A stretch of 64,000 nucleotides of DNA from Chloroflexi bacterium AL-N1 (lineage in GTDB: Bacteria > Chloroflexota > Chloroflexia > Chloroflexales > Roseiflexaceae). Below are positions 1-8,656 of the stretch, one piece after another (position 1 is the first letter of the stretch; each line of letters starts with the position of its first letter). The notes beneath the pieces are model-generated. The model did not search any database, had not been told where the DNA came from, and saw only the letters and a list, made by a program, of their open reading frames with translations. The stretch spans positions 342,525-406,524 of the forward strand of contig WYDT01000006.1 in assembly GCA_013122435.1 (NCBI GenBank), in the 5' to 3' direction. Position numbers and translations under genes: made by a program.

Positions 1-2
1 AT

Positions 3-392
3 GAGGCACTGCTACAGGGAGGTATTATGATGACTGTGCTCGGCATGATCATGATGATCTTTCCGCAACACCTCATGAGTCTCTTTGTGGGTGATCCTGC
101 GATAGCAGCAACAGGTACCGTAGCCATGTTTATTGCTGGCATGGTACAGCCTTTCCTCGCTGTCAACTTTATTCTTTCCGGCGCATTACGTGGGGCTGGT
201 GACACCCGTTGGCCACTCTATACCAAAATCATCAGTGTATGGGGGATACGTCTACCGTTGGTGATGCTATTGCTTTACCTCGGTTTTGGTTTGACAGGCG
301 TGTGGATCGCGATGGCGATTGATTTCGCCGTACAGGCAGCCCTGGCCTTCTGGCGCTTCCATTCCGGTAAGTGGCAATCGGTGGTGGTGTAG
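3..392 (+). CDS. MATE family efflux transporter, C-terminal part (gene begins before the window)
   Basis: The reading frame is open from base 3, so this is the tail of a longer gene, not a small protein starting at 27. The visible 129 residues contain three or four hydrophobic helices. The stretch around residues 45-75 (FILSGALRGAGDT followed by the RLPL segment) is the conserved pattern of the seventh to eleventh helices of MATE/NorM-type multidrug and toxin extruders, which exchange cationic compounds for H+ or Na+ in the cytoplasmic membrane. The full-length family is about 450 residues, so roughly 320 are upstream. The gene ends in TAG, and 321 bp of non-coding sequence separate it from the next start. 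Substrate cannot be told. Confident in family, not in function. Confidence 0.85.
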   Translation, partial: EALLQGGIMMTVLGMIMMIFPQHLMSLFVGDPAIAATGTVAMFIAGMVQPFLAVNFILSGALRGAGDTRWPLYTKIISVWGIRLPLVMLLLYLGFGLTGVWIAMAIDFAVQAALAFWRFHSGKWQSVVV

Positions 393-713
393 AACCCAGA
401 GCATTTGCTGGCACGTTTGAGAGCTAGAGATGGCTATAATGCTCTTCAGCATAGAAAACAACCTTTTGTAGTATCTATGGTACAATCCTACGAACAACAC
501 ATTATTATATTCCTTACTCTTTTGTTTCATACAATCAATACAAATGCCCGCATTTTTCCACGGAGAAAACACCAGCTATGTAGAAGTCAGGTAGTACTAC
601 AGGAGCAACAGCACCTCTTGTACTGTCCTTCGGTGTCGGTAGTAAGTACGCTCAGGAAATTAGTGGAAGTCGGTCAAAATTCAACTACACATTATAGTTA
701 AATGGGAGGCACG
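393..713. other. Intergenic region, no gene seen
   Basis: About 320 bp between the MATE tail and the secreted CBM/PKD protein. I see no open frame with a ribosome site and no clear paired -35/-10 boxes. A TATAGT at 693-698 lies only about 16 bp before the start codon, too close to be a convincing -10 box. The ribosome site GGGAGG at 704-709 belongs to the following gene. Confidence 0.5.
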
Positions 714-3700
714 ATGAAGAGGCAGCACTATCAATTGACCATCCTCCTCTTGTTCATCATTGTAAGTATTGACGTCAGCTCGGATAGGGCGGTAACGGTA
801 AGTGCCCAAAGTGGGGATCATTACACTACTCCTGATAATCAAACAATTCCTGATGTCGAAGGCGCTTTTCACCAATTTGCTTACACTAACAACGATCGCA
901 AAGCTGATCGACACGTGGCAGATTTGAATGGCTTTTTAAACGATGCATATCGACTTCCTACTTCTGGGACGTATAACAAAGAACATCTACAAGGAATTCA
1001 GCGCATCAACGAACGTTTTCTTATTATTTCAGGGGCTAAAAAAGGTCTCACGAATACAGAAAACCGGAATAAAAATATCGCTCCTTTGTTCATTGTAGAA
1101 GAGCAAGTTCCTTTTGATTATAAAGTCATCAAAGGACTGTACCCGGCCTCTCCGACCGGACATAATCCTGCCCATCCTGACAACGATACATTCTGGCATG
1201 CAGGTGGGATGTCTCTTGCGGGACATTATCTAGCGGTACCTTTAGAGAGCGATGATGCATCGAAGATTGTGTTTTATGATGTCTCTAGTATTGATGACTT
1301 ATCAGAAGATCCCACCCGATCCGTTCCTGCTAAAGTGGGAGAAATCCTCAGGGAACCAGTCAATGATAGGTCGAATAAAGCAGGTATTGCCCTTTTGACC
1401 CAATTGCCCAACAGACATTATCTGCTTGGGGTATGGAGTGACTTTGATGATCTACCGGCACGTTTAGATCTCTATTTATCGATGGTACCAGATCAGCTTC
1501 GTTTCTATGCCGATCCTGTCCGTATATGCTCCAAAAAGAACAAAGATGATGACAGTCGCTGCACTAATCCAGATGCCTCCCAAATAAATCTTACCACACG
1601 CATCGGTTATATTATTCCTCCTACAACATTCAGTAAATATCAATCTATGACTTTTATATGGAATGAGGCAGGCAAGCTTTATCTTCTTGCTACATATTAT
1701 TCAGACCCAGCATATTTGGAAGGCGATGATCATGCTGAACTATACCAAGTTATGGATGGAGATGATAAAACACCTGAGTTCGCAAACGGTCTAATAAACT
1801 TTACGTTATCAGAGAACCCCATACAAGAGCACCATTTGTCTTGTGAAGGTGATTACTGCAACTTTGCTGCTGGAACAGGTATTTATATACACAATGGCGA
1901 AATGTCACTGTATGCCGTTCCCCACCATCTACGTGATAATGGTGCTAAGGATTACCTAGCATTTTCTGAATTTCGACCAGCCGTTTCTCGTGCAACTAAC
2001 TGTCAGGTTGAAACTGTTACCTACCCATTATCCACATCAACGGCCACGATCCCTCATTTTAATCCAACCGATGGTAGTACCTGTCAAGAACTTGATACTA
2101 TTGCAATTGTGGTAATGGCCTCCTACCGAGCTACTACAAGCCACAGTGATCAGCGATTAGAAGAAGTTTCTTTTGCTGGGCAGTCTATGCAACAAGGTTG
2201 TCGCGCAAACAATCGAGAATATGCAACGGAAATCTGGTACACTTCGGCTAACCGATATTTTGGTGACATCACAGCAAACTGGGCCATACATGGTACACCA
2301 CAATCAGTGGCAGATGTGGTTTTTACTGCGATAGCAGTAGAAAACATTGCGATGGATACCACAGATGGATTACCTTTGTTGAGTGATTTGCAGTGTAACG
2401 ATGGATGGGGAGAACGACCAGAAGTAGAAATTGAGATCGCTGATGGACACCATAGAGTTCTGGGTGTTGCAACCACCTACACCGATCGTCTTAATGGCGA
2501 TAATCGTACAAATACGCTTACCTATCAATATGGACCCACTCTGGAAGTTATCAACACCCGCACCTATAATACGCTTGCTCATGCTGTCTCATTAACTGAA
2601 GCAGTTCCCAACGAGCTGACTTTACAATGGGATGGATTGACCAGTTGGCCCTGGTCTGCTGCGGCGATTGTGTTGGAATCCAGCGAGTGTGTCTATGGAC
2701 CTTATGCGTTCCCCGGCACAATCAACCTTGAAAATTATCGTTGTGGTGGCCCAGGAATTGCTTTTCAAGAGCTTTCTCCTGATTCTGGCACAACATATAT
2801 TGATCGTATTGATAAAATCGGAGAGCGTGGCCCCGATATAATAGATAACTCAAGCGGACTCATGTTAGAGGCAAAAGAGGGTGAATGGGTTGAGTATAAT
2901 GTCTTCGTGGAACAACCAGGGCAGTACGATATAGTTATAGGCGTCTATCCTGTCTCTTCCTGGACAACATTCCATTTAGAACTGAATGATGAAGACGGCA
3001 TCAATTACACCTCAACAGAACCGATAGATATTCCCCCGACAGCAACTTGGTCGCAGATACGTGTTTCCAATATCTATTTAGAGTCAGGTAGTCAAAGATT
3101 AAGATTAGTCAATGATGCAGGAACAATACGCTTTGATCGTCTATACACTTACCTCAGCGACAGTCAGATATGCAATTATACTAACCTTACCCCTTTGAGG
3201 GAGGAAGTTCCTTTTGTTGGGGAGCCCGGACGTATGGAGATGGAGAATTTTGCCTGTGGCGCGGCTGGTAGAGCATTCAATGAATTGAGTGATATTACAG
3301 GATACGGGAGCGGAATATATCGCCCTGATGTTGGTACATGGGGACCTGATATTAGTCGTAATTTATCCCATGCAGGATATCATCTCACCAGTACAAGAAA
3401 CGGTGAATTTGTCACCTACAACCTCAGAGTAAATCAATCAGGTACATATCAATTAAAGACATATCTATCATCAGCGGTTACAGACAGCCAGTTCAGTATT
3501 TCGATTATCGATCAGACTACCAGTATCAGCGCATATACCAGTGGTCCTCTTACTGCACCCAACACCGGGAGTTCGGATAATTGGATATTCTACTCGCTCC
3601 CAGAAACAATAACCCTTCCTGTAGGTGTATATACCTTAAGACTGGATATTCTCGCTTCAGGCGCACATTTTGACTTTATTACTCTCCTGCCACCTGATCA

Positions 3701-4232
3701 AATACCCAGCATTCATGCTGCATTCGATTTTGATATGACAGGTACTTTACCTCTCACCGTCGATTTTCAAGATCAATCATACTGGGAAAACACCAGCATT
3801 ATTCGATGGGCCTGGGATTTTGATGGTGATGGAACGATTGATTCCCATGAGCCATCACCTACATACGTATATACTGAACCAGGGCATTACATTATCAGTC
3901 TTACAGTATCTGATGGGGTCTTGGAAGATACTGCTACTGATTATATCTACATAGACCCACCATTATTTGATGCAGATTTTGACAGCAATATTACCGGAGG
4001 CTATGCACCATTGACGGTCTCTTTTTATGACGAATCATACACAGATGGTACCTCTGTCAGATACTGGGCCTGGGATTTCGATGATGATGGATCAATTGAC
4101 TCTACTGAACAACATCCAACCTATACTTATACTGAAAGTGGTTCGTACACGGTCATTCTTACCATTAGTGATGGCAATTACACAGACTCCGAAGAAAAAA
4201 CTGATTATATGTTTGTTGTGGGCAGGGAGTAG
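714..4232 (+). CDS. Large secreted protein with two CBM6-like modules and two C-terminal PKD domains
   Basis: 1172 residues. An in-frame ATG exists at 702, but GGGAGG (704-709) lies at the right distance only for the ATG at 714, which gives a clean signal peptide (MKRQ, a hydrophobic core, a likely cut after VSAQS). Residues about 40-660 form a region I do not recognise, rich in Asp, Asn and Thr with several cysteines. About 670-815 and 840-995 are two related beta-sandwich modules, each opening with LEN/MENF-(A/R)CG and carrying a conserved WGPDI/RGPDI turn, like family 6/35 carbohydrate-binding modules. Two PKD repeats (WAWDFDGDG and WAWDFDDDG, then PTY-Y-GxY) follow to the end. Such architecture is usual in extracellular polysaccharide- or protein-degrading enzymes, but I see no catalytic motif in the N-terminal part, so it may be an adhesin or binding protein. 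It has no sortase or LP-type tail. Confidence 0.85.
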   Translation: MKRQHYQLTILLLFIIVSIDVSSDRAVTVSAQSGDHYTTPDNQTIPDVEGAFHQFAYTNNDRKADRHVADLNGFLNDAYRLPTSGTYNKEHLQGIQRINERFLIISGAKKGLTNTENRNKNIAPLFIVEEQVPFDYKVIKGLYPASPTGHNPAHPDNDTFWHAGGMSLAGHYLAVPLESDDASKIVFYDVSSIDDLSEDPTRSVPAKVGEILREPVNDRSNKAGIALLTQLPNRHYLLGVWSDFDDLPARLDLYLSMVPDQLRFYADPVRICSKKNKDDDSRCTNPDASQINLTTRIGYIIPPTTFSKYQSMTFIWNEAGKLYLLATYYSDPAYLEGDDHAELYQVMDGDDKTPEFANGLINFTLSENPIQEHHLSCEGDYCNFAAGTGIYIHNGEMSLYAVPHHLRDNGAKDYLAFSEFRPAVSRATNCQVETVTYPLSTSTATIPHFNPTDGSTCQELDTIAIVVMASYRATTSHSDQRLEEVSFAGQSMQQGCRANNREYATEIWYTSANRYFGDITANWAIHGTPQSVADVVFTAIAVENIAMDTTDGLPLLSDLQCNDGWGERPEVEIEIADGHHRVLGVATTYTDRLNGDNRTNTLTYQYGPTLEVINTRTYNTLAHAVSLTEAVPNELTLQWDGLTSWPWSAAAIVLESSECVYGPYAFPGTINLENYRCGGPGIAFQELSPDSGTTYIDRIDKIGERGPDIIDNSSGLMLEAKEGEWVEYNVFVEQPGQYDIVIGVYPVSSWTTFHLELNDEDGINYTSTEPIDIPPTATWSQIRVSNIYLESGSQRLRLVNDAGTIRFDRLYTYLSDSQICNYTNLTPLREEVPFVGEPGRMEMENFACGAAGRAFNELSDITGYGSGIYRPDVGTWGPDISRNLSHAGYHLTSTRNGEFVTYNLRVNQSGTYQLKTYLSSAVTDSQFSISIIDQTTSISAYTSGPLTAPNTGSSDNWIFYSLPETITLPVGVYTLRLDILASGAHFDFITLLPPDQIPSIHAAFDFDMTGTLPLTVDFQDQSYWENTSIIRWAWDFDGDGTIDSHEPSPTYVYTEPGHYIISLTVSDGVLEDTATDYIYIDPPLFDADFDSNITGGYAPLTVSFYDESYTDGTSVRYWAWDFDDDGSIDSTEQHPTYTYTESGSYTVILTISDGNYTDSEEKTDYMFVVGRE

Positions 4233-4330
4233 TGTATATACGAACAAGAATCGTTTCACAGATAACCCTGTTACGGTGTGGGAAAATATAACACTGTACA
4301 AAGCACACCATGTATTCCATCAGTATAACC

Positions 4331-4380
4331 TGAGTCATCTCTGTCTACTCACAATGTGTATGGGTAACAGAGATGACTCA
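4331..4380. terminator. Perfect 14-bp inverted repeat, possible bidirectional terminator
   Basis: TGAGTCATCTCTGT (4331-4344) is matched exactly by ACAGAGATGACTCA (4367-4380), with a 22-nt loop. It lies between the convergent secreted-protein gene and the minus-strand gene ending at 4349. The right arm therefore falls inside that gene's last codons. No U-run follows on either side, so termination is inferred from position and stem strength only. Confidence 0.5.
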
Positions 4381-4921
4381 CACTCAAATGGAGGATTGGT
4401 TCATAGCCTGCAACCAAGGCACATCGCATTGTGGGTGGAGTCAACACCTCAACGATTTGTTCATCAGACACCGGGATAGCACACTCATAGCCTGCATGGG
4501 ACCAGCGCAGAAGGAAGCCCCTGTGTTTAAGCCAGACCTGGTGAGGTACATCTGGCAATACGACCATACTCCCATCGGGCAGATTGCCAAGCGTATCATT
4601 CCAAGACACATGTCCACGAATACGAGCCACCCGTTCCCTGTGTAACATGGCATCAAGCTGTGTTGCACGGATGCGAATCTGAGGGGAAACTGCGGTACGG
4701 AATGCTTCGAAGGCCGCCCGTTGACAGAGTGCACATGGTCGATGTCCTGCGGCTAATGCCACCGCTTCATCCAGACAGAACAGTTCGGTGTAGTGGCGGG
4801 GCTGCATTAGCATACGTCGTCGATCTCTGTAGTGCAACGCGCAACTGATCCAGGCACGGTGCCGCCAACCCTGCGAAACAAGCTCACGCTGATCGTTGTG
4901 GAGGCAGCCACGGTTCCCCAT
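4349..4921 (-). CDS. Conserved uncharacterised protein with GNRGCLH and HRPCALC motifs
   Basis: 190 residues, starting at the ATG at 4921 (a TTG directly before it would add one residue). I recognise the pattern as a widespread uncharacterised bacterial family: an N-terminal MGNRGCLH, a W-R-RAWI-C segment, then RHYTELF-LDEAVALAAGHRPCALC-R, the most conserved part. The Cys/His arrangement (C at about 7, H at 9, the later CALC pair) could bind a metal, but that is inference. There is no signal peptide or membrane segment, so it is likely cytoplasmic. It stands alone between two plus-strand genes, without an obvious Shine-Dalgarno site. No function is known to me. Confidence 0.75.
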   Translation of the reverse strand: MGNRGCLHNDQRELVSQGWRHRAWISCALHYRDRRRMLMQPRHYTELFCLDEAVALAAGHRPCALCQRAAFEAFRTAVSPQIRIRATQLDAMLHRERVARIRGHVSWNDTLGNLPDGSMVVLPDVPHQVWLKHRGFLLRWSHAGYECAIPVSDEQIVEVLTPPTMRCALVAGYEPILHLSVSHLCYPYTL

Positions 4922-5117
4922 CAACAGACCACGCGACGGGGCAGCTTCGATGGTTGAGGAGGGAGTTACACGGTTTTATAAGGGCATATTTCCTTCTTCC
5001 TGTACATTTTCAAGGATATAGCAACTAAATTATCCAAATAACCCTATGAAACCTAAATAATTCCTCAAACGTCTATACCTACCAGACATGTCAATTGAAT
5101 AAGTGTAGGGAGAAGAT

Positions 5118-6005
5118 ATGGACGCAACTACCCTTCAACCAACGGTGCGTGTACGTTGGTTATTCGTATGGATGGCTTGCAGTGCTGTAGTATTCATCAT
5201 CATAAGCCTACTACTACCCAACATACTCTCCGATAACATACGACTGATTAGCTTTGCAGCGCTTACAAACGCCACTGCACTGGCTTGGATACTATGGTGG
5301 TGCAGACGAACTGGTATTACGCTACGTCAAATTATTGGGGGACCACCCCAGAAGCGAAAGCACTGGGAATTAACAGGGTTATTCATACGACTAATATGGC
5401 TCGATCTCAGTATACTATTGTTGCTATACACGCTTGCAGTTTTTCTTTTCCCCACAAGTATTACTGCAATCGATAACCTGCCCTCAACTGGACAAACTGA
5501 ACAAAACATATACGTAATCATTTTCAATAATTTTATACTTAGTGCTTTCATTGGCCCTATTGTCGAAGAATGTGTTTTTCGGGGAATCTTACTACGTCGG
5601 TGGACATATCGGTGGAATATATATGTGGGTATTCTGCTTTCATCAATTATATTTGGTTTGTTCCATCTTAATGTTCTGGGCTCTTTTATCTTTGGTGTCG
5701 TTTTGTGCCTTGTGTACATTCAAACTCAAACATTGTGGATACCAATTGCTATACACATCCTCAATAATCTTAGTCTCAGTGTTATGTCAATCCTTCCTAG
5801 TAGTTCGCATAGTGCTGACAATCCATTACCCTTTACAAACCTATGGGAAGGGCTATTTATCAGTCTTATTGTTGTTAGTCCCTTTGCTGATTATTCTTGG
5901 ATATATGTATTGGATGCGTGTGAAACATCACAAGTGGAAACTACCACCATTGACCACGCGCCGGATCAGCTTCAATCGTTGAGTAGGAAGTTACGTGGTT
6001 TTTAA
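5118..6005 (+). CDS. CPBP (Abi/Rce1-like) intramembrane metalloprotease
   Basis: 295 residues, about eight membrane helices. The three conserved motifs of the family are all present: EECVFR (Glu150, Glu151, Arg155), FGLFH (His183) and the IHILNN segment (His213). In Rce1-type enzymes these Glu and His residues form the active site that cuts CAAX-prenylated proteins. In bacteria the family acts in bacteriocin self-immunity, peptide maturation or undefined roles. The start at 5118 has GGGAGA upstream at 5108-5113. It is monocistronic, with AT-rich sequence before it and a possible hairpin after it (6072-6096). No bacteriocin gene adjoins it, so the substrate is unknown. Confidence 0.88.
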   Translation: MDATTLQPTVRVRWLFVWMACSAVVFIIISLLLPNILSDNIRLISFAALTNATALAWILWWCRRTGITLRQIIGGPPQKRKHWELTGLFIRLIWLDLSILLLLYTLAVFLFPTSITAIDNLPSTGQTEQNIYVIIFNNFILSAFIGPIVEECVFRGILLRRWTYRWNIYVGILLSSIIFGLFHLNVLGSFIFGVVLCLVYIQTQTLWIPIAIHILNNLSLSVMSILPSSSHSADNPLPFTNLWEGLFISLIVVSPFADYSWIYVLDACETSQVETTTIDHAPDQLQSLSRKLRGF

Positions 6006-6071
6006 GGACATACTGCCTCCTCAACTATGCTACAAACATCAACGCTCATATAATACCAAAGAAATAGCAAA

Positions 6072-6096
6072 TCACCAGCGTTTGCAAAGCTGGTGA
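6072..6096 (+). terminator. Hairpin after the CPBP protease gene
   Basis: TCACCAGC (6072-6079) pairs with GCTGGTGA (6089-6096) across a 9-nt loop, 67 bp after the stop codon. No U-run follows, so it is only a possible terminator. It is placed between convergent genes. Confidence 0.4.
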
Positions 6097-6220
6097 CCTA
6101 CTATCAAGACATTAACGTATCATATATGGGATATTAGTCATGTGTGCTACTTAATCAGGGCTGTTATGTGTTTTCTGTCTCTCTAAAAGATGAATGTGCC
6201 ATTTGAGCAATACAGCCCAT

Positions 6221-6619
6221 CTAACTCACACGAGCAGTAGCCTCTACCTCAACAAGAGTCTCTGGTGATGCCAGCGACGCCACCCCAATAGCCGTGATTG
6301 CTGGACGAGACTCACCTAAAAAGTCAGGAAAAACCGCTGACGCTGTACGCATGTGTTCACCAACCTCACCACGAATGTAGACACGTACATGTAGCAGTTG
6401 ATCGACCGATGAACCAGCCGCCTCCAGAGCAATACGCAGGTTCTTGAGTGCATTTTGCAACTGGCCTTCAACAGATGATGTGGAAACTTCAAGTTGATGG
6501 TTCCAATCGACCTGACCAGATACAAAAACAAGGCCGGATGTTGTATCAACGACAGCCTGCGACATACCAAATGCAGAGCTATCATACAATGCTTCAGGAT
6601 TGATGTGTTGTTTAGTCAT
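6221..6619 (-). CDS. RidA family protein (YjgF/YER057c/UK114)
   Basis: 132 residues, the usual size for the family. RidA enzymes hydrolyse reactive enamine/imine intermediates released by PLP enzymes such as threonine dehydratase, acting as cytoplasmic trimers. The sequence keeps the N-terminal S-A-VV-GLVFVSGQ strand, the L-N--ALEAAGSSVDQLLHVRVY region and RPAITAIGV, whose Arg matches the substrate-carboxylate-binding Arg105 of RidA, followed by LVEVEATA. The start is preceded by AAGGAAAA. It lies 104 bp upstream of the end of a GlxA-type regulator gene on the same strand. Several Rid subfamilies are catalytically divergent, so the exact activity is not fixed by this sequence. Confidence 0.9.
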   Translation of the reverse strand: MTKQHINPEALYDSSAFGMSQAVVDTTSGLVFVSGQVDWNHQLEVSTSSVEGQLQNALKNLRIALEAAGSSVDQLLHVRVYIRGEVGEHMRTASAVFPDFLGESRPAITAIGVASLASPETLVEVEATARVS

Positions 6620-6723
6620 GATTGTTTTCCTTTTCTATAAACTCATTTTTGGCGCAGAGTCAGTTTCACTGCGCCATACACGACGCAACGTATGTTGCTG
6701 TTCATACAGGTCTCAGGAGTACG

Positions 6724-7728
6724 CTAATGTCTTAGCCGTTGGACAGATGGAGGTGAACCGTGGGTACGACCCCACAAACGACGGAAATGACGGACATCTT
6801 CAAAACCACACTTCAGCGCGACGTCTTCAATGGTCAGTTCTGGGTTTTGCAATAGATTCGCGGCTAACTCAAGCCGTAACTGCTGATGATACTGCACAGG
6901 TGTCAGCCCGGTGGCTTCCTTGAAGGCTCGCGAAAAGCTCCGTACACTCATCTGTGCCACCTGCGCCAGTTGCTCCAACGACACCGGCTGGTCCAGATGG
7001 CCAATCAAAAGATCTTGTGCGCGATGAACACCAGGATGCAGATGGGTTCGATACTGTAAGTAGATGCTCGTTTGCGACTGTGAGCCATTTCGGCGCATGT
7101 AGATCACGAGATAATGAGCAATTTTTGCCGCCAGCAGTGCACCATAGTCCTGCTCGATAAGTGAAAGCGCCATGTCAATACCAGATGCAACTCCAGCCGT
7201 CGTGGTGATGCGCTGGTCGTGCACATACAACACATTATCAAGAACATGGGCCCGTGGAAAGTATGCCTGTAACCCGTCGGTTATAACCCAATGTGTGGTA
7301 CAACGCCGTCCATCAAGCAAACCAGCAGTACCTAACAAAAAGGCACCGGTACAGATCGAAGCAATGGTTGCGCCTGACTGATACGCTGCGGCAATCCAGT
7401 GCGTAACAGCCGGATCAAAGGAGATCGCATCTAAGTTCGCCATTGGAACATCAAACCCTGGCACAATGACAAGATCGTTCGGTCCAACCGATGGTAGTGG
7501 TGCCAGGTCCGCAAATACCAACCCCTGTGCACTCGTTACAATCGACTGACTTGAACTATACGTTAAGGTGTAACGTGCCCCATGCTCCTTTGCCGCGTGA
7601 AAAACCTGTACAGGTCCAGTCAGATCAAGTGCCGCGACATGCGGCAGCAGCACAAACACGACCTGGCGCTCAGGAGCATGACGTATCTCAGACATTTGAG
7701 AGGGCATAGACAGTTCATACGGTTGCAT
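6724..7728 (-). CDS. GlxA-type transcriptional regulator: DJ-1/PfpI domain plus AraC helix-turn-helix
   Basis: 334 residues. Residues about 20-190 form a DJ-1/PfpI (class I amidotransferase-like) domain; the nucleophile-elbow cysteine sits in ASICTGAFLLG. Residues about 235-330 are a double helix-turn-helix AraC domain (LAQVAQMSVRSFSRAFKEATG, then VALKCGFEDVRHFRR). The same combination in other bacteria regulates amino acid and quaternary-amine metabolism (GlxA, ArgR, CdhR), with the N-terminal domain thought to sense a small molecule. AAGGAAG precedes the start. The neighbouring ridA-like gene on the same strand is a plausible target; that is inference from adjacency. Confidence 0.9.
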   Translation of the reverse strand: MQPYELSMPSQMSEIRHAPERQVVFVLLPHVAALDLTGPVQVFHAAKEHGARYTLTYSSSQSIVTSAQGLVFADLAPLPSVGPNDLVIVPGFDVPMANLDAISFDPAVTHWIAAAYQSGATIASICTGAFLLGTAGLLDGRRCTTHWVITDGLQAYFPRAHVLDNVLYVHDQRITTTAGVASGIDMALSLIEQDYGALLAAKIAHYLVIYMRRNGSQSQTSIYLQYRTHLHPGVHRAQDLLIGHLDQPVSLEQLAQVAQMSVRSFSRAFKEATGLTPVQYHQQLRLELAANLLQNPELTIEDVALKCGFEDVRHFRRLWGRTHGSPPSVQRLRH

Positions 7729-7965
7729 ATCATCTTCCTTACCTGTAATGAGTACATCATAGTCATAAATGTATTGCGCGAGAATGGCGGATATAACGAA
7801 TCACCGGACGGATTACGCCAAAAAACTTCATTTTGCACACATATACTAGTTTATACAAAGTATATCTTGTCCACTCATACAATGCACTGCATTGAACCCT
7901 ATTTCTCTGGTATACTGAGCATGCAGGTTGCCACATAACGATATCAAAGAGGAGCGTATTCTCGA

Positions 7966-8076
7966 ATGGAAAGACTAGAATTGTACCGCGCCATTATTCG
8001 GGACATGATCCAGAAATACGCTGCCTATCGACCTGCACGTGGCGAAATCCAGATCGAAGTGGCAGATCAGATATAA
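7966..8076 (+). pseudogene. Truncated XisI-like protein, N-terminal third only
   Basis: A 36-codon frame: starts MERLELYRAIIRDMI, continues QKYAAYRPARGEIQIEV and stops after DQI. This matches the N-terminus of XisI family proteins (fdxN element excision controlling factor, typically about 110 residues, beginning MDKLxxYRxIIxxxLxxYAxYxPxxGEIE). The rest of the family sequence (the DRYQLLxxGW region) is missing. A GAGGAG site lies at 7950-7955. The TAA stop overlaps the ribosome site of the next gene, so translation of the two could be coupled. The usual partner xisH is not upstream. I read it as a decayed gene fragment; it might still be translated as a short leader. Confidence 0.7.
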
Positions 8077-8086
8077 GGAGTAAACC

Positions 8087-8656
8087 ATGGCCAAAGTGTT
8101 TGACTCGATCACACCCGAACTACACGGCTTTATCGAGGCCCAACAGATGTTTTTTGTGGCTACAGCGCCCCTCGACAGCAACGGTCATGTTAACCTCTCA
8201 CCCAAGGGCCTCGCGACCTTTCGCATCCTCTCGCCCAACTGGGTCGCCTATCTGGACCTGACCGGCAGCGGCAACGAGACATCGGCACACCTCGTTGAAA
8301 ATGGCCGCATCACCTTTATGTTCTGTGCCTTCGACGGGACGCCACGCATTCTGCGTCTGTATGGTAAAGGATACACTGTACTCCCTGAGCACAGTGAATG
8401 GAGCCAACTATACGCCGAGTTTGACGATCTCCCTGGTGCACGCCAGATTATCGTGAGTAACATCACCCGCGTGCAAACATCGTGTGGTTTTGCGGTCCCG
8501 CAATACGAATATATCGCGCAACGCGATACCTTAATCAAATTTGCTCAAAACAAGCAACCAGACGGATTAGTAGCCTATCGCAAAGAGAAAAACGTCATTA
8601 GCATCGATGGCTTATCAACACCCATCAGCATGCACTATGAGCCTTCGGAAGAGTAA
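8087..8656 (+). CDS. Pyridoxamine 5'-phosphate oxidase family flavoprotein
   Basis: 189 residues, a split-barrel FMN-binding protein. The N-terminal part (QQMFFVATAPLDSNGHVNLSPKG), the W-AYLDLTGSGNETSAHL segment and FCAFDGTPRILRLYGKG are characteristic of the PNPOx-like clade often annotated as pyridoxamine 5'-phosphate oxidase family protein. These enzymes use FMN or F420 and seldom act as real PdxH, so vitamin B6 synthesis should not be assumed. The start is preceded by AAGGAG (8075-8080). The gene ends exactly one base before the ATG of the DHODH-like gene, so the two form an operon. Confidence 0.85.
   Translation: MAKVFDSITPELHGFIEAQQMFFVATAPLDSNGHVNLSPKGLATFRILSPNWVAYLDLTGSGNETSAHLVENGRITFMFCAFDGTPRILRLYGKGYTVLPEHSEWSQLYAEFDDLPGARQIIVSNITRVQTSCGFAVPQYEYIAQRDTLIKFAQNKQPDGLVAYRKEKNVISIDGLSTPISMHYEPSEE

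Noticed and set aside
405..701. 98-codon frame after the MATE gene
   Set aside because: No ribosome site and no recognisable protein character.
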